NCBI GenBank assembly: GCA_017307285.1
Contig: JAFKFI010000110.1
Coordinates: 1 to 43,014, forward strand
Length of the DNA stretch: 43,014 nt
Reading direction: 5' to 3'
From: Alphaproteobacteria bacterium
Lineage (GTDB): Bacteria; Pseudomonadota; Alphaproteobacteria; Acetobacterales; Acetobacteraceae
Both the position numbers and the translations under genes were made by a program. The notes below the pieces were generated by a model that was not told the origin of the DNA, did not search any database, and saw only the letters and a list, made by a program, of their open reading frames with translations. Of this stretch, positions 8,680-16,794 are shown piece by piece. Position 1 is the stretch's first letter. Each line of letters starts with the position of its first letter.

Positions 8680-9597
8680 CTAGTACTCCCCGCTGCGATA
8701 TGCCTCGTCGCGCCGCTTTGCTTCCTCCTCGGTCGGTTCCTCCCAGGCCTCGCCACGCCGCCGCAGGGCGCCGGTGAAGTTCGGCTTGCGCTTCTCGTTG
8801 AACGCCGCCCTGCCCTCCTCGCCGTCCGTCGTTACTTGGATCAGCAGCGAATTGATGAGGTTCTGCACGTGCCAGGCCTGGTCGGTCGGCAGGTCGCCGA
8901 AGCGGACCATGAACTCCTTCATCATGCGCACCGCGACTGGCGGCAGGGTGCAGATGTGACGCGCCATCTTCTCGGCGCGCGCCAGCAGCTCGGCGTGCGG
9001 CACGACCTCGTTGACCAGGCCGATGCGCAACGCCTCCAGCGCATCGAACGGCTCGTCGGTCAGCATGATCTTCATGGCGTCGCTGTAGCGCAGCTGCTTG
9101 GCGAGCAGGCTGGCGCCGGGTCCGTGGCCGAGCCAGCCTTGCGTGGTCAGCGCGAACTTGAAGCGCGCGTGCTCGGCGCTGGCGATGCGGATGTCGGTGG
9201 ACGAGAGCAGGATGTAGAGCCCCGCCCCCGCCGCCCAGCCGTTCACCGCCGCGATCACCGGCTTCCACACGCGCGGATAATGGTCGCCCATCCGCCCATC
9301 CACGCCGGTCTTCTGGCCATGCACCGTGCCGGCGAGCGGCCAGAAGATGCGCTGCGTGCGCAGATACTCGCGGTCGTCCTGCGTGAGATCGGGGCGCGGC
9401 GCGAGGTTGTGGCCGCCGCAGAAATGCCGGTCGCCGGCGCCGGTGAGGATGGCGCAGCGGATGTCGCGATCCTCCCACAGATCGACCCATGCCGCGGAAA
9501 TCTCGTCCGACGTCTGCTTGTCGAGGATATTCGCCTTGGCCGGATTGTTCAGCGTGATGTAGGCGACGCCGTCGCGCTTCTCGTAGAGGATGGCCAC
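8680..9597 (-). CDS. Enoyl-CoA hydratase/isomerase (crotonase) family protein
   Basis: A 305-residue crotonase-fold protein. Visible elements are the ITLNNPAKANI start, the first oxyanion-hole segment HFCGGHNLAPRP (residues 59-70) and the second, GWAAGAGLYILLSSTD (120-135). In true hydratases glutamates follow the second GGG and sit in the FxxPE motif. Here those places hold Tyr128 and Leu150 by my alignment, so simple enoyl-CoA hydration is doubtful and another crotonase chemistry is more likely. The start is GTG 9597, with GGAAG 8 bases upstream and no in-frame ATG nearby. It begins 11 bases after the stop of the dehydroquinase-like gene, so they form one operon. The C-terminal 40 residues are charged and extend beyond the usual fold. 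Confidence 0.87.
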   Translation of the reverse strand: MAILYEKRDGVAYITLNNPAKANILDKQTSDEISAAWVDLWEDRDIRCAILTGAGDRHFCGGHNLAPRPDLTQDDREYLRTQRIFWPLAGTVHGQKTGVDGRMGDHYPRVWKPVIAAVNGWAAGAGLYILLSSTDIRIASAEHARFKFALTTQGWLGHGPGASLLAKQLRYSDAMKIMLTDEPFDALEALRIGLVNEVVPHAELLARAEKMARHICTLPPVAVRMMKEFMVRFGDLPTDQAWHVQNLINSLLIQVTTDGEEGRAAFNEKRKPNFTGALRRRGEAWEEPTEEEAKRRDEAYRSGEY

Positions 9598-9608
9598 GTC
9601 CGCGCTTC

Positions 9609-10043
9609 CTACTTCGCCGCCAGCATGTCGCGGATGCCGCGCAGCGCCAGGCCGTAGCCCGCGATGCCGAAGCCCGCGACGATGCTCTGGCTGACGCGCG
9701 CCGTGTCCGATGCCGGGCCGCGACGGATCGGATTGGAGATGTGCAGCTCGACCACCGGAAAGCGCACCTGCGAGATGGCCGCGACTAGCGCCGGATAGCC
9801 GCTGGAAAATCCCGCCGGGTTGAACAGCGCCGCGTCGATGCCCTCGTCGTTCGCCGAGTAGAGCCGATCGATGACGGCACCCTCGATGTTCGAGTGAAAG
9901 ATCTCGACCTCGACGCCGAGCTCCTTCGCGTAGTCGCGGATGCGCGCGTCGTATTCCGGCAAGGTCATGGTGCCGAATATCTCGGTCTGCACCTTGCCGC
10001 GCATGTTCATGCCGGCGCCGTGGATGACAAGAACCTTCGGCAT
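9609..10043 (-). CDS. Type II 3-dehydroquinate dehydratase-like protein, altered active site
   Basis: A 144-residue flavodoxin-like protein clearly related to type II dehydroquinases (AroQ). Conserved are the Asn13 region, HSNIEGAVID (residues 50-59, usually QSNHEGELID), FNPAG (74-78, usually INPGA) and ELHISN with His101. The catalytic loop is changed: where AroQ has LGxREPxxYG, this protein has RGKVQTEIFG. The catalytic tyrosine is therefore Phe23, and the loop arginine is not at its place. Shikimate-pathway activity is unlikely; it may use the fold on another substrate. ATG 10043 has a strong GAAGGAG site. It is first gene of a leftward pair with the crotonase and divergent from the enolase-superfamily gene across 89 bases. 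Confidence 0.85.
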   Translation of the reverse strand: MPKVLVIHGAGMNMRGKVQTEIFGTMTLPEYDARIRDYAKELGVEVEIFHSNIEGAVIDRLYSANDEGIDAALFNPAGFSSGYPALVAAISQVRFPVVELHISNPIRRGPASDTARVSQSIVAGFGIAGYGLALRGIRDMLAAK

Positions 10044-10132
10044 GACAGTCTCCTTCGCGTTGCGCGGCCCGCCGATTTGCGCGGCGCGCCCGGAGCTCCG
10101 AGACTTGCCGCGACGACAACGGAGATGCCGCC

Positions 10133-11230
10133 ATGAAGATCACCAGCGTTCATACGGCCATCCTGCGAATCCCGGAAGACGACCCCCTCGCGGACATGCC
10201 GGAGGAGGCCGGACGCTTCCGCCCGGTCGTCATCCTTCGCGTCCGGACCGACGCCGGCATCGAGGGGATCGGCCTCACCTTCTACGGGGGCGCCATGACT
10301 GGCACGCTGCGCGCGGCGGTGGATGAGCTCGTCGCGCTCATCGTCGGTGACGACCCGCTGCGCATCGAGGCGATCCACCGCAAGCTCGGCGCCGCCGCCG
10401 GCGACAATTGCGGGCCGGCTGGCATTTTCACGCTTGCGCTCTCGGCCATCGACATCGCGTTGTGGGACATCAAGGGCAAGGTGCTCGACCAGCCACTCTG
10501 GCGCCTGCTCGGCGGGATGCGCGACCGCGTGCCGACCTATGCCAGCGGCTCGCTGCGACGCGGGCTCACCGACGATCAGGCCGCGACCGCCGCGCGCCGG
10601 CTGGTGGAGAAGGGCTTCGTCGAGATGAAGACGCAGATGGCGCTCCCCGGCGACCCGTCGCCCGCCGAGGAGGTGCGGCGAGTGCGCGTGGTGCGCGACG
10701 CGATCGGCCCCGACATCAAGCTGATGTGCGACCTCAACCAACGCTGGCGCCCCGAGCAGGCCATCGACATCGGCAAGCGCGTCGAGGATGTCGGCCTGTT
10801 CTGGCTGGAGGACGTCACCGCCTGCGACGACTACCAGGGCCTCGCGCGCATCAACGCCGCCCTCGCGACGCCGATCGCCGGTGGCGAGTATGTCTGGGGC
10901 ATCGTGCCGTTCCGCCACATGATCGAGGCGCGGTCGGTAGATATCGTGATGATCGACCTGGTGCGCGTCGGCGGCGTCACGCAATGGCTGAAGGTCGCCG
11001 GCATGGCCGAGGCGTTCAACCTGCCGGTGGTCAGCCACGTGATCCCGGAGATGCACCTTCACCTGATTGCCGCGGTGCCGAACGGGCTCACGGTGGAATA
11101 CATGCCGTGGATGCTCAAGCTGTACCAGGAGACGCCGCCGATCGAGCGGGGTCAGCTCGTATTGCCGAACAAGCCGGGGCTGGGGCTCACGTTCGACGAG
11201 GCGGCGCTGAAGTCGTTCACGGTCGCCTAA
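10133..11230 (+). CDS. Mandelate racemase/muconate lactonizing enzyme family (enolase superfamily)
   Basis: A 365-residue enolase-superfamily enzyme. The N-terminal capping domain (1-about 125) ends with ALSAIDIALWDIKGK. The barrel carries the Mg2+ ligands Asp200 (CDLNQRW), Glu226 (WLEDV) and Glu252 (GGEY). Lys166 lies in MKTQM, the family's KxK position with the second Lys replaced by Gln168, and His302 is in SHVIPEMHLH. This residue set fits the mandelate racemase subgroup: abstraction of a proton alpha to a carboxylate, often in sugar-acid or hydroxy-acid dehydration. The exact substrate is not predictable. ATG 10133 has GGAG upstream. It is divergent from the dehydroquinase-like gene and ends directly before a palindrome, so it is probably transcribed alone. 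Confidence 0.92.
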   Translation: MKITSVHTAILRIPEDDPLADMPEEAGRFRPVVILRVRTDAGIEGIGLTFYGGAMTGTLRAAVDELVALIVGDDPLRIEAIHRKLGAAAGDNCGPAGIFTLALSAIDIALWDIKGKVLDQPLWRLLGGMRDRVPTYASGSLRRGLTDDQAATAARRLVEKGFVEMKTQMALPGDPSPAEEVRRVRVVRDAIGPDIKLMCDLNQRWRPEQAIDIGKRVEDVGLFWLEDVTACDDYQGLARINAALATPIAGGEYVWGIVPFRHMIEARSVDIVMIDLVRVGGVTQWLKVAGMAEAFNLPVVSHVIPEMHLHLIAAVPNGLTVEYMPWMLKLYQETPPIERGQLVLPNKPGLGLTFDEAALKSFTVA

Positions 11231-11233
11231 GTT

Positions 11234-11287
11234 GGCGGATTGACATCCGCCCTACGAGGCGGGGCGTAGGGCGGATGTCAATCCGCC
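11234..11287. repeat. 23-bp perfect inverted repeat, 'CGTAGGGCGGA' family, probable bidirectional terminator
   Basis: Left arm 11234-11256 and right arm 11265-11287 are perfect reverse complements (23 bases) around an 8-base loop. The loop-side end is CGTAGGGCGGA. It fills the gap between the convergent enolase-superfamily and MoaD/ThiS-like genes almost exactly. The orientation of the core relative to the loop is the reverse of the copy at 8593-8661. Confidence 0.85.
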
Positions 11288-11289
11288 TT

Positions 11290-11544
11290 CTACCCGCCGC
11301 TGATCGCCGTCAGCACGATGACTTCCGCGCCAGGTCCGAGCGGGGTCGCCAACGTCGCGCGTTCGCCGTCGACAAAGACGTTGATGTGGCGCCGGATCGA
11401 CGGTGTGGAATCACAGAGCCGGTCGCGCATTCCGGGCCAGCGACTGTTCAAAACATCCATCGCCTCGCCGACGCAGGCAGCGGATACATCCACCTGCCGC
11501 CCGCAGCCGGGAAACAGCTTCACGAGCACCGCCGGCAATGTCAC
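11290..11544 (-). CDS. MoaD/ThiS-family ubiquitin-like sulfur carrier protein
   Basis: A small beta-grasp protein of about 84 residues ending in Gly-Gly (VIVLTAISGG), the tail that becomes a thiocarboxylate in MoaD and ThiS. The internal INVFVDGE strand and the LGPGAEVIVL C-terminal strand fit the family. Two starts are possible. GTG 11544 gives MTLPAVLVKLFPG, matching the usual family start, but has no clear ribosome site. TTG 11571 has GGAG 7 bases upstream and would overlap the end of the BNR-protein gene. The two genes are surely co-transcribed. Whether it serves molybdopterin synthesis or another sulfur transfer is unknown; no MoaE or ThiG partner is nearby. Confidence 0.82.
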   Translation of the reverse strand: MTLPAVLVKLFPGCGRQVDVSAACVGEAMDVLNSRWPGMRDRLCDSTPSIRRHINVFVDGERATLATPLGPGAEVIVLTAISGG

Positions 11545-11557
11545 CAGGACGGGCGGG

Positions 11558-12640
11558 CTATCCGTCGACAACCAGCGTCTCCACCGAACAGATGGTCGGC
11601 AGGTGCTGAGCAATGCAATTCCAGCTGTCACCCTCGTCGGCGCTCGCGTACAGCGCGCCGGTGCTGGTGCCGAAATAGATTCCGGCGGGGTCGAGCCGAT
11701 CGGTCGCCATCGCCTGGCGCAGCACGCCGAAGAAGGCGTTCTGCTGCGGCAAGCCGTCGCGCAATGCCCGCCAGCTTTCTCCGCCATCGCGCGTCCGCCA
11801 CACGGCGGCGCGGGCCTCCGGAACGTAGCGCCCCGCCGTGTCGCCATTGAGCGGCAGCAGATAGAGCGTCGCCGGATCGCGCGGATGGACTGCCGCCGGG
11901 AAGCCGAAGCTCGATGGCAGACCCGCCTCGATGCTCTCCCAGCGCCGCCCGCCGTCATCGCTGCGATACATGCCGCAATGGTTCTGCTGGTAGAGGCGGT
12001 CCTCCATTCCCGGCGCCATCACGAGGCAGTGCACGCACTGGCCGAACTCGGGATAGTTCTCCCCAGCCGGCAGGAAGTCGGCCCTGGTGCCCTGGTTGCG
12101 CGGCTCCCAGGTCTCCCCGCCATCCGCCGTGTGGAACACGCCGGCGGCGGAGATCGCGACCCAGATCTTCCGCTCGTCGGTCGGGTGCGGCACCAGCGAA
12201 TGCAGGATCAGCCCGGCACCGCCCGGCTGCCAGTCCGGCCGCGTCGGGTGGTCGCGCAATCCGGCGACGTGGCGCCACGACTGCCCGGCATCGTCGCTGC
12301 GAAACAGTCCCGCCGGTTCGACCCCCGCATACAGGCTGCCCCCCGCAGGGGCGACGCTCCAGACCGATTTGATCGGCGTCTCGCCCGCCGCGTAGGCCAG
12401 CCCGTCGCTGGAATGCGTCCAGCTCGCCCCGAAATCGGTGGATTTCCAGATCGCCGGGCCGAACCACTCGTTGCCGCCGCCGCCGTAGATCGTGCCGGTC
12501 GTCTGGTCAGCGACGACGTGGTTCATCGGCCAGGTCTCGCAGAACGGCCCGCGCAGCGCCCAAGATCGACGGCCGGCATCGCTCTCGAGGACGAACGCGC
12601 CCTTCCGGGTGCCGACGAGAACAAGGAGCTTCTGGGCCAT
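11558..12640 (-). CDS. BNR/Asp-box repeat beta-propeller protein (exo-sialidase-like)
   Basis: A 360-residue beta-propeller protein with six Asp-box motifs of the form S/T-x-D-x-G-x-x-W: STDFGASW, SDDAGQSW, TADGGETW, SDDGGRRW, TRDGGESW and SADEGDSW. Such repeats occur in sialidases and in photosystem II stability factor-like (VPS10-like) proteins. No signal peptide is visible, so a cytoplasmic scaffold or binding role is as likely as a glycosidase, and sialidase activity should not be assumed. ATG 12640 is preceded by GGAGG. The MoaD/ThiS-like gene follows within about 13 bases, or overlaps it, depending on its start. It is divergent from dprA across a gap of about 135-165 bases. Confidence 0.88.
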   Translation of the reverse strand: MAQKLLVLVGTRKGAFVLESDAGRRSWALRGPFCETWPMNHVVADQTTGTIYGGGGNEWFGPAIWKSTDFGASWTHSSDGLAYAAGETPIKSVWSVAPAGGSLYAGVEPAGLFRSDDAGQSWRHVAGLRDHPTRPDWQPGGAGLILHSLVPHPTDERKIWVAISAAGVFHTADGGETWEPRNQGTRADFLPAGENYPEFGQCVHCLVMAPGMEDRLYQQNHCGMYRSDDGGRRWESIEAGLPSSFGFPAAVHPRDPATLYLLPLNGDTAGRYVPEARAAVWRTRDGGESWRALRDGLPQQNAFFGVLRQAMATDRLDPAGIYFGTSTGALYASADEGDSWNCIAQHLPTICSVETLVVDG

Positions 12641-12774
12641 CCGGCCTCCATTCGGCTGAAAGAGGATCGATGGGAATGCGCAAGATGGCGCCGCGCCGAG
12701 GACGGACGCAACTGATTCATGGACATCGGCCGGCCGGGCTGGCACGAATTCGGCTTTGACGGAGCGGGCTGCTG

Positions 12775-13980
12775 GTGCGCCCCGTCGGGCGTGCAGCAGT
12801 CCTGGTGCGATTGATCGGAACAAGACATTTGAACGCGCGCCTTGCGGTTGACCATTTGCGACTGGCTCGGGCCGAGGGGGTTGGGCCGGTCACGTATCGT
12901 CGACTATTGCAACGCTATGGCTCGCCCGCGGCGGCGATTGACGCCCTGCCCGAGCTGGCCCGCGCGGGCGGGCGGCGCGGGGCGCCAGCGGTGCCGAGCA
13001 TCGGGCGGGCCGAGCGGGAGATTGCCGCGCTCGAGCGCATCGGCGCCCGGCTCCTGGTGCTCGACCAGCCGGACTACCCGCCATTGCTGGCGCTGATCGA
13101 GGACGCCCCCCCGGTCATGGCCGTACTCGGCGACCCGAACGCACTCTCCGCCCGAGCCGTGGCGATCGTCGGCGGACGGAACGCCTCGACCAATGGGAAG
13201 CGCGTAGCGGAAGCACTGGCGCGGGAACTGGCCGAGGCGGGATTTTCCGTGGTCTCGGGTCTCGCGCGCGGTGTGGACGCGGCGGCACATCGCGGCGCGT
13301 TAGCGGCCGGGCGGACGGTGGCCGCCATCGCCGGCGGGCTCGACCACCCCTACCCGCCGGAAAACACTGAGCTGCAGGCCGAGATCGCCGCCTGCGGCGC
13401 GGTGGTGGCCGAGGCGCCGCTCGGCACTGCGCCGCAGGCACGGCACTTTCCCCGACGCAACAGGATCATCGCCGGGCTGGCGCTGGGCGTGATCGTGGTG
13501 GAGGCGGCCCCGCGCTCCGGCAGCCTGATCACCGCGCGGATGGCGCAGGAATATGGCCGCGAGCTGTTCGCCGTGCCGGGCTCGCCGCTCGACCCGCGCT
13601 GCCGGGGCTCGAACGACCTGATCCGGCAAGGCGCGCAACTCACCGAGACGCTGGCGGATGTGCTGGACAACCTGCCCGACGACCCGCTCCGCGAAGGGCT
13701 GAGCCGCGCCCCGCTGTTCGTCCGCGGCCCGCCCCCCGGGCTGGACGAGCGGCCGCCGCGGGCGGTCGAGCCGGCCGAGCGGCCCCGGGACATGCCTGCC
13801 GTGCGGAGCCATGTGCTTGATCTGCTTGGCCCCTCGCCAACCTTGGTTGACGATCTGATCCGTGGCTGCCAGTTCTCTCCGGCCGCCGTGATGGCGACGC
13901 TGCTGGAACTGGAACTCGCCGGCCGCGTCGAGACCCTTCCGGGGAACCGCGTCACCCTCGTCGCCGATCACGGACAGTAG
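12775..13980 (+). CDS. dprA: DNA-processing protein DprA
   Basis: A 401-residue DprA/Smf protein, which loads RecA on incoming single-stranded DNA during transformation. The N-terminal helical region starts around LRLARAEGVGPVTYRRLL. The Rossmann core shows AIVGGRNAS, SGLARGVDAAAH, GGLDHPYPPEN, FPRRNRIIAGL, EAAPRSGSLITA and VPGSPLDPRCRGSNDLI, all typical of the family. The last about 65 residues (from RSHVLDLLG) are the winged-helix domain found in many DprA proteins. Translation may start at GTG 12775 or GTG 12805; the later start fits the usual N-terminus better. It ends 16 bases before topA, an arrangement common in alphaproteobacteria. Confidence 0.95.
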   Translation: MRPVGRAAVLVRLIGTRHLNARLAVDHLRLARAEGVGPVTYRRLLQRYGSPAAAIDALPELARAGGRRGAPAVPSIGRAEREIAALERIGARLLVLDQPDYPPLLALIEDAPPVMAVLGDPNALSARAVAIVGGRNASTNGKRVAEALARELAEAGFSVVSGLARGVDAAAHRGALAAGRTVAAIAGGLDHPYPPENTELQAEIAACGAVVAEAPLGTAPQARHFPRRNRIIAGLALGVIVVEAAPRSGSLITARMAQEYGRELFAVPGSPLDPRCRGSNDLIRQGAQLTETLADVLDNLPDDPLREGLSRAPLFVRGPPPGLDERPPRAVEPAERPRDMPAVRSHVLDLLGPSPTLVDDLIRGCQFSPAAVMATLLELELAGRVETLPGNRVTLVADHGQ

Positions 13981-13996
13981 CGCCCCAAAGGATAAA

Positions 13997-16723
13997 ATGT
14001 CGGACGTCGTCGTCGTCGAATCCCCCGCCAAAGCCAAGACCATCAACAAATACCTCGGTGGCGGCTACACGGTCCTCGCGAGCTTCGGGCATGTCCGGGA
14101 CCTGCCACCGAAGGACGGGTCGGTGCGCCCGGACCAGGATTTCGCGATGGACTGGGAGGCCGACGAGCGCGGCAACCGGCAGGTCGCAGCCATCGCCAAG
14201 GCGCTGAAGGGCGCCCGCACCCTCTATCTTGCGACCGACCCCGATCGCGAGGGCGAGGCCATCTCCTGGCACGTCCGCGCCATGCTGGAGGACAAGCGCG
14301 CGCTGAAGGGCGTGAAAGTCGAGCGGATCACCTTCAACGAGATCACCCGGAACGCCATCCGAGCGGCGATGGCGCATCCGCGCGACCTCGACCAGCCGCT
14401 GATCGAGGCCTACCTCGCCCGTCGCGCCCTCGACTACCTGGTCGGCTTCACCCTCTCGCCGGTACTGTGGCGCAAGCTGCCGGGCAGCCGCAGCGCCGGG
14501 CGGGTGCAGTCCGTCGCGCTCCGCCTGATCTGCGAGCGCGAAGCCGAAATCGAGGCATTCCGGCCGCGCGAGTACTGGACCGTCGAGGCGCTGTTCACCA
14601 CGCCCGGCGGCGCCCCGTTCACCGCGCGGCTGACCCATCTCGACGGCAAGCGGCTCGACCAGTTCGACCTCAACGCCGAGGCCCTGGCGCTGCGGGCGAA
14701 GGCGGCGGTCGAGGCCGGCTCGTTCACCGTCGGCTCGGTCGAACGCAAGCGGGTCAGGCGCAACCCGCCGCCGCCCTTCACCACCTCGACCTTGCAGCAG
14801 GAAGCCTCGCGCAAGCTCGGCTTCGGCGCGCAGCAGACCATGCGCCTCGCCCAGCAGCTCTACGAGGGCGTCGAGCTGGAAGGCGATACGGTCGGGCTCA
14901 TCACCTATATGCGGACCGATGGGGTGCAGATGGCCGGCGAGGCGATTTCGGCCATCCGCCAGCACGTCAACGGCACGTATGGCCGCGACTACCTGCCGGC
15001 CGCGCCCCGCGAATACACCAGCCGGGCGAAGAACGCCCAGGAGGCGCACGAGGCGATCCGGCCGACCGATGTCGCCCGCACGCCCGACAGCGTCGCCCAT
15101 GCGCTCAACCCCGACCAACGGCGGCTCTACGAGCTGATCTGGAAGCGCGCCGTCGCCTCGCAAATGCAATCGGCCGAGCTCGACCAGGTGAGCGTCGAGG
15201 TCACGGACGGGCGCGGCGTGAAGCTGCGCGCCACCGGCTCGATCGTGGCGTTCGACGGCTTCCTCAAGCTGTATCGCGAGGACCAGGACGACGCCGAGGG
15301 CAGCGCGGCGGAGGCCGAGGAAGGCCGCATGCTGCCGCCGATGGCCGAACGCGACCCGCTGAAGCGCGGCGACGTCGCGGCCAACCAGCACTTCACCCAG
15401 CCGCCGCCGCGCTACTCCGAGGCCAGTCTCGTCAAGAAGATGGAGGAACTCGGCATCGGCCGGCCCTCCACCTACGCCTCGATCCTCTCCGTCCTGCAGG
15501 ACCGCAATTACGTCCGGCTGGAGAAGAAGCGCTTCATCCCCGAGGATCGCGGCCGGCTGGTCACGGCCTTCCTCACCAGCTTCTTCGAGCGCTACGTTGA
15601 CACCGGCTTCACCGCCAGCCTGGAGGAACAGCTCGACGACATCTCCGATGGGCGGGCCGACTGGCGCGAGGTGATGCACGTCTTTTGGGAAGAATTTTCC
15701 CGGGCGGTTGATCAGACCAAGGATCTCAAGATCTCCGACGTCATCAACGCGCTCGACCAGGATCTCGGGGCGCATTTCTTCCCGCCACGGGAGGACGGCA
15801 GCGACCCACGGGTCTGCCAAGCCTGCGGCACCGGGCGGCTCGGGCTCAAGCTCGGACGCTACGGCAGTTTTATTGGCTGCTCGAATTATCCCGCCTGCCA
15901 GTACACGCGGCGCCTCGCCATCGGCAACGGCGAGGAGGGCGGCGAGACGCTGAAGGAGGGGATGCGCGTGCTCGGGCAGGACCCCGAGACCGGCGAGGAG
16001 ATCACCGTCCGTCGCGGCCCCTATGGCCTCTACGTCCAGCAGGGCGAGAACGGCGAGGACAAGAAGAAAAAACCGCGCCGCACCTCCCTACCCCGCGGCA
16101 TGGACGGCGAGCAGATCACCTTGGAGCAGGCCATCGGGCTGTTGTCGCTGCCGCGCGTGATCGGCACTCACCCGGAGACCCACGAGCCGATCGAGGCCGG
16201 CATCGGTCGGTTCGGCCCCTATGTCCGGATGGGCGCCGTGTTCGGCTCGCTCGACCGCGACGACGACGTGCTGGCGGTCGGGCTCAACCGGGCGGTGGAC
16301 GTGCTGGCGAAGAAGCTGGCGAGCGTCCGCACGATCGGGCCGCATCCGGGGGACAAGGAGCTGATCTCGGTCAAGAAGGGGCGGTTCGGCCCCTACGTGC
16401 AGCACGGCAAGACTGTCGCCAACCTGCCGCGCGGGGTGGCGATGGAGGATATCTCGCTCGACGAGGCTGTGGCGCTGCTCGCCGAGAAGGGCAAGCAGCT
16501 CAAGCCGAAGGGCAGCGCCCGGCGCAAGGCGGCCGCCAAGCCGCCGGCGGCCAAGCGCGAGCCCAAGGCGACGCCCGCTCCGGCGCCCGCTCCGGCCAAG
16601 CCGACGGCCGCGAAAAAGGCGGCTGCCAAGCCGAAGAAGACAGCCGCCAAGAAGAGGAAGGCCGCGCCGAAGCGGAAGCCGGCAGCAAAGGCCGCAACGC
16701 GGCGCAAGGCGGCGGCCGAGTAG
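13997..16723 (+). CDS. topA: DNA topoisomerase I
   Basis: Type IA topoisomerase of 908 residues that relaxes negative supercoils. The Toprim domain starts VVVVESPAKAKTINKYLG and contains the metal site ATDPDREGEAISWH. The active-site tyrosine is in GLITYMRTDG (about residue 305). A single four-cysteine zinc ribbon (CQACGTGRL ... CSNYPACQYT, about 612-637) is followed by several RFGPYV/YGLYVQ repeats of the C-terminal DNA-binding region. The last about 75 residues are almost only Lys, Ala, Pro and Arg, a basic tail common in high-GC bacteria. ATG 13997 follows dprA by 16 bases. Confidence 0.97.
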   Translation: MSDVVVVESPAKAKTINKYLGGGYTVLASFGHVRDLPPKDGSVRPDQDFAMDWEADERGNRQVAAIAKALKGARTLYLATDPDREGEAISWHVRAMLEDKRALKGVKVERITFNEITRNAIRAAMAHPRDLDQPLIEAYLARRALDYLVGFTLSPVLWRKLPGSRSAGRVQSVALRLICEREAEIEAFRPREYWTVEALFTTPGGAPFTARLTHLDGKRLDQFDLNAEALALRAKAAVEAGSFTVGSVERKRVRRNPPPPFTTSTLQQEASRKLGFGAQQTMRLAQQLYEGVELEGDTVGLITYMRTDGVQMAGEAISAIRQHVNGTYGRDYLPAAPREYTSRAKNAQEAHEAIRPTDVARTPDSVAHALNPDQRRLYELIWKRAVASQMQSAELDQVSVEVTDGRGVKLRATGSIVAFDGFLKLYREDQDDAEGSAAEAEEGRMLPPMAERDPLKRGDVAANQHFTQPPPRYSEASLVKKMEELGIGRPSTYASILSVLQDRNYVRLEKKRFIPEDRGRLVTAFLTSFFERYVDTGFTASLEEQLDDISDGRADWREVMHVFWEEFSRAVDQTKDLKISDVINALDQDLGAHFFPPREDGSDPRVCQACGTGRLGLKLGRYGSFIGCSNYPACQYTRRLAIGNGEEGGETLKEGMRVLGQDPETGEEITVRRGPYGLYVQQGENGEDKKKKPRRTSLPRGMDGEQITLEQAIGLLSLPRVIGTHPETHEPIEAGIGRFGPYVRMGAVFGSLDRDDDVLAVGLNRAVDVLAKKLASVRTIGPHPGDKELISVKKGRFGPYVQHGKTVANLPRGVAMEDISLDEAVALLAEKGKQLKPKGSARRKAAAKPPAAKREPKATPAPAPAPAKPTAAKKAAAKPKKTAAKKRKAAPKRKPAAKAATRRKAAAE

Positions 16724-16794
16724 GCTCAAGCCGGAAGCTGTCTATTAGTTGCAGATTAGCAACATTATGGGCATGCCAGGGCAGGCTTGCCTCG

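Noticed and set aside
11558-12640. Calling the BNR protein a sialidase
   Set aside because: Asp-boxes are shared by many propellers; no signal peptide and no recognisable sialidase catalytic arginine triad are visible.
10408-12715. Long plus-strand frames over the enolase-superfamily and BNR genes (10408-11850, 11318-12715)
   Set aside because: They overlap genes with intact catalytic or repeat motifs in other frames and cross the palindrome at 11234-11287.
13952-15820. Open frame of 622 codons on the minus strand
   Set aside because: It is antisense to the fully conserved topA gene and has a low-complexity shadow composition.
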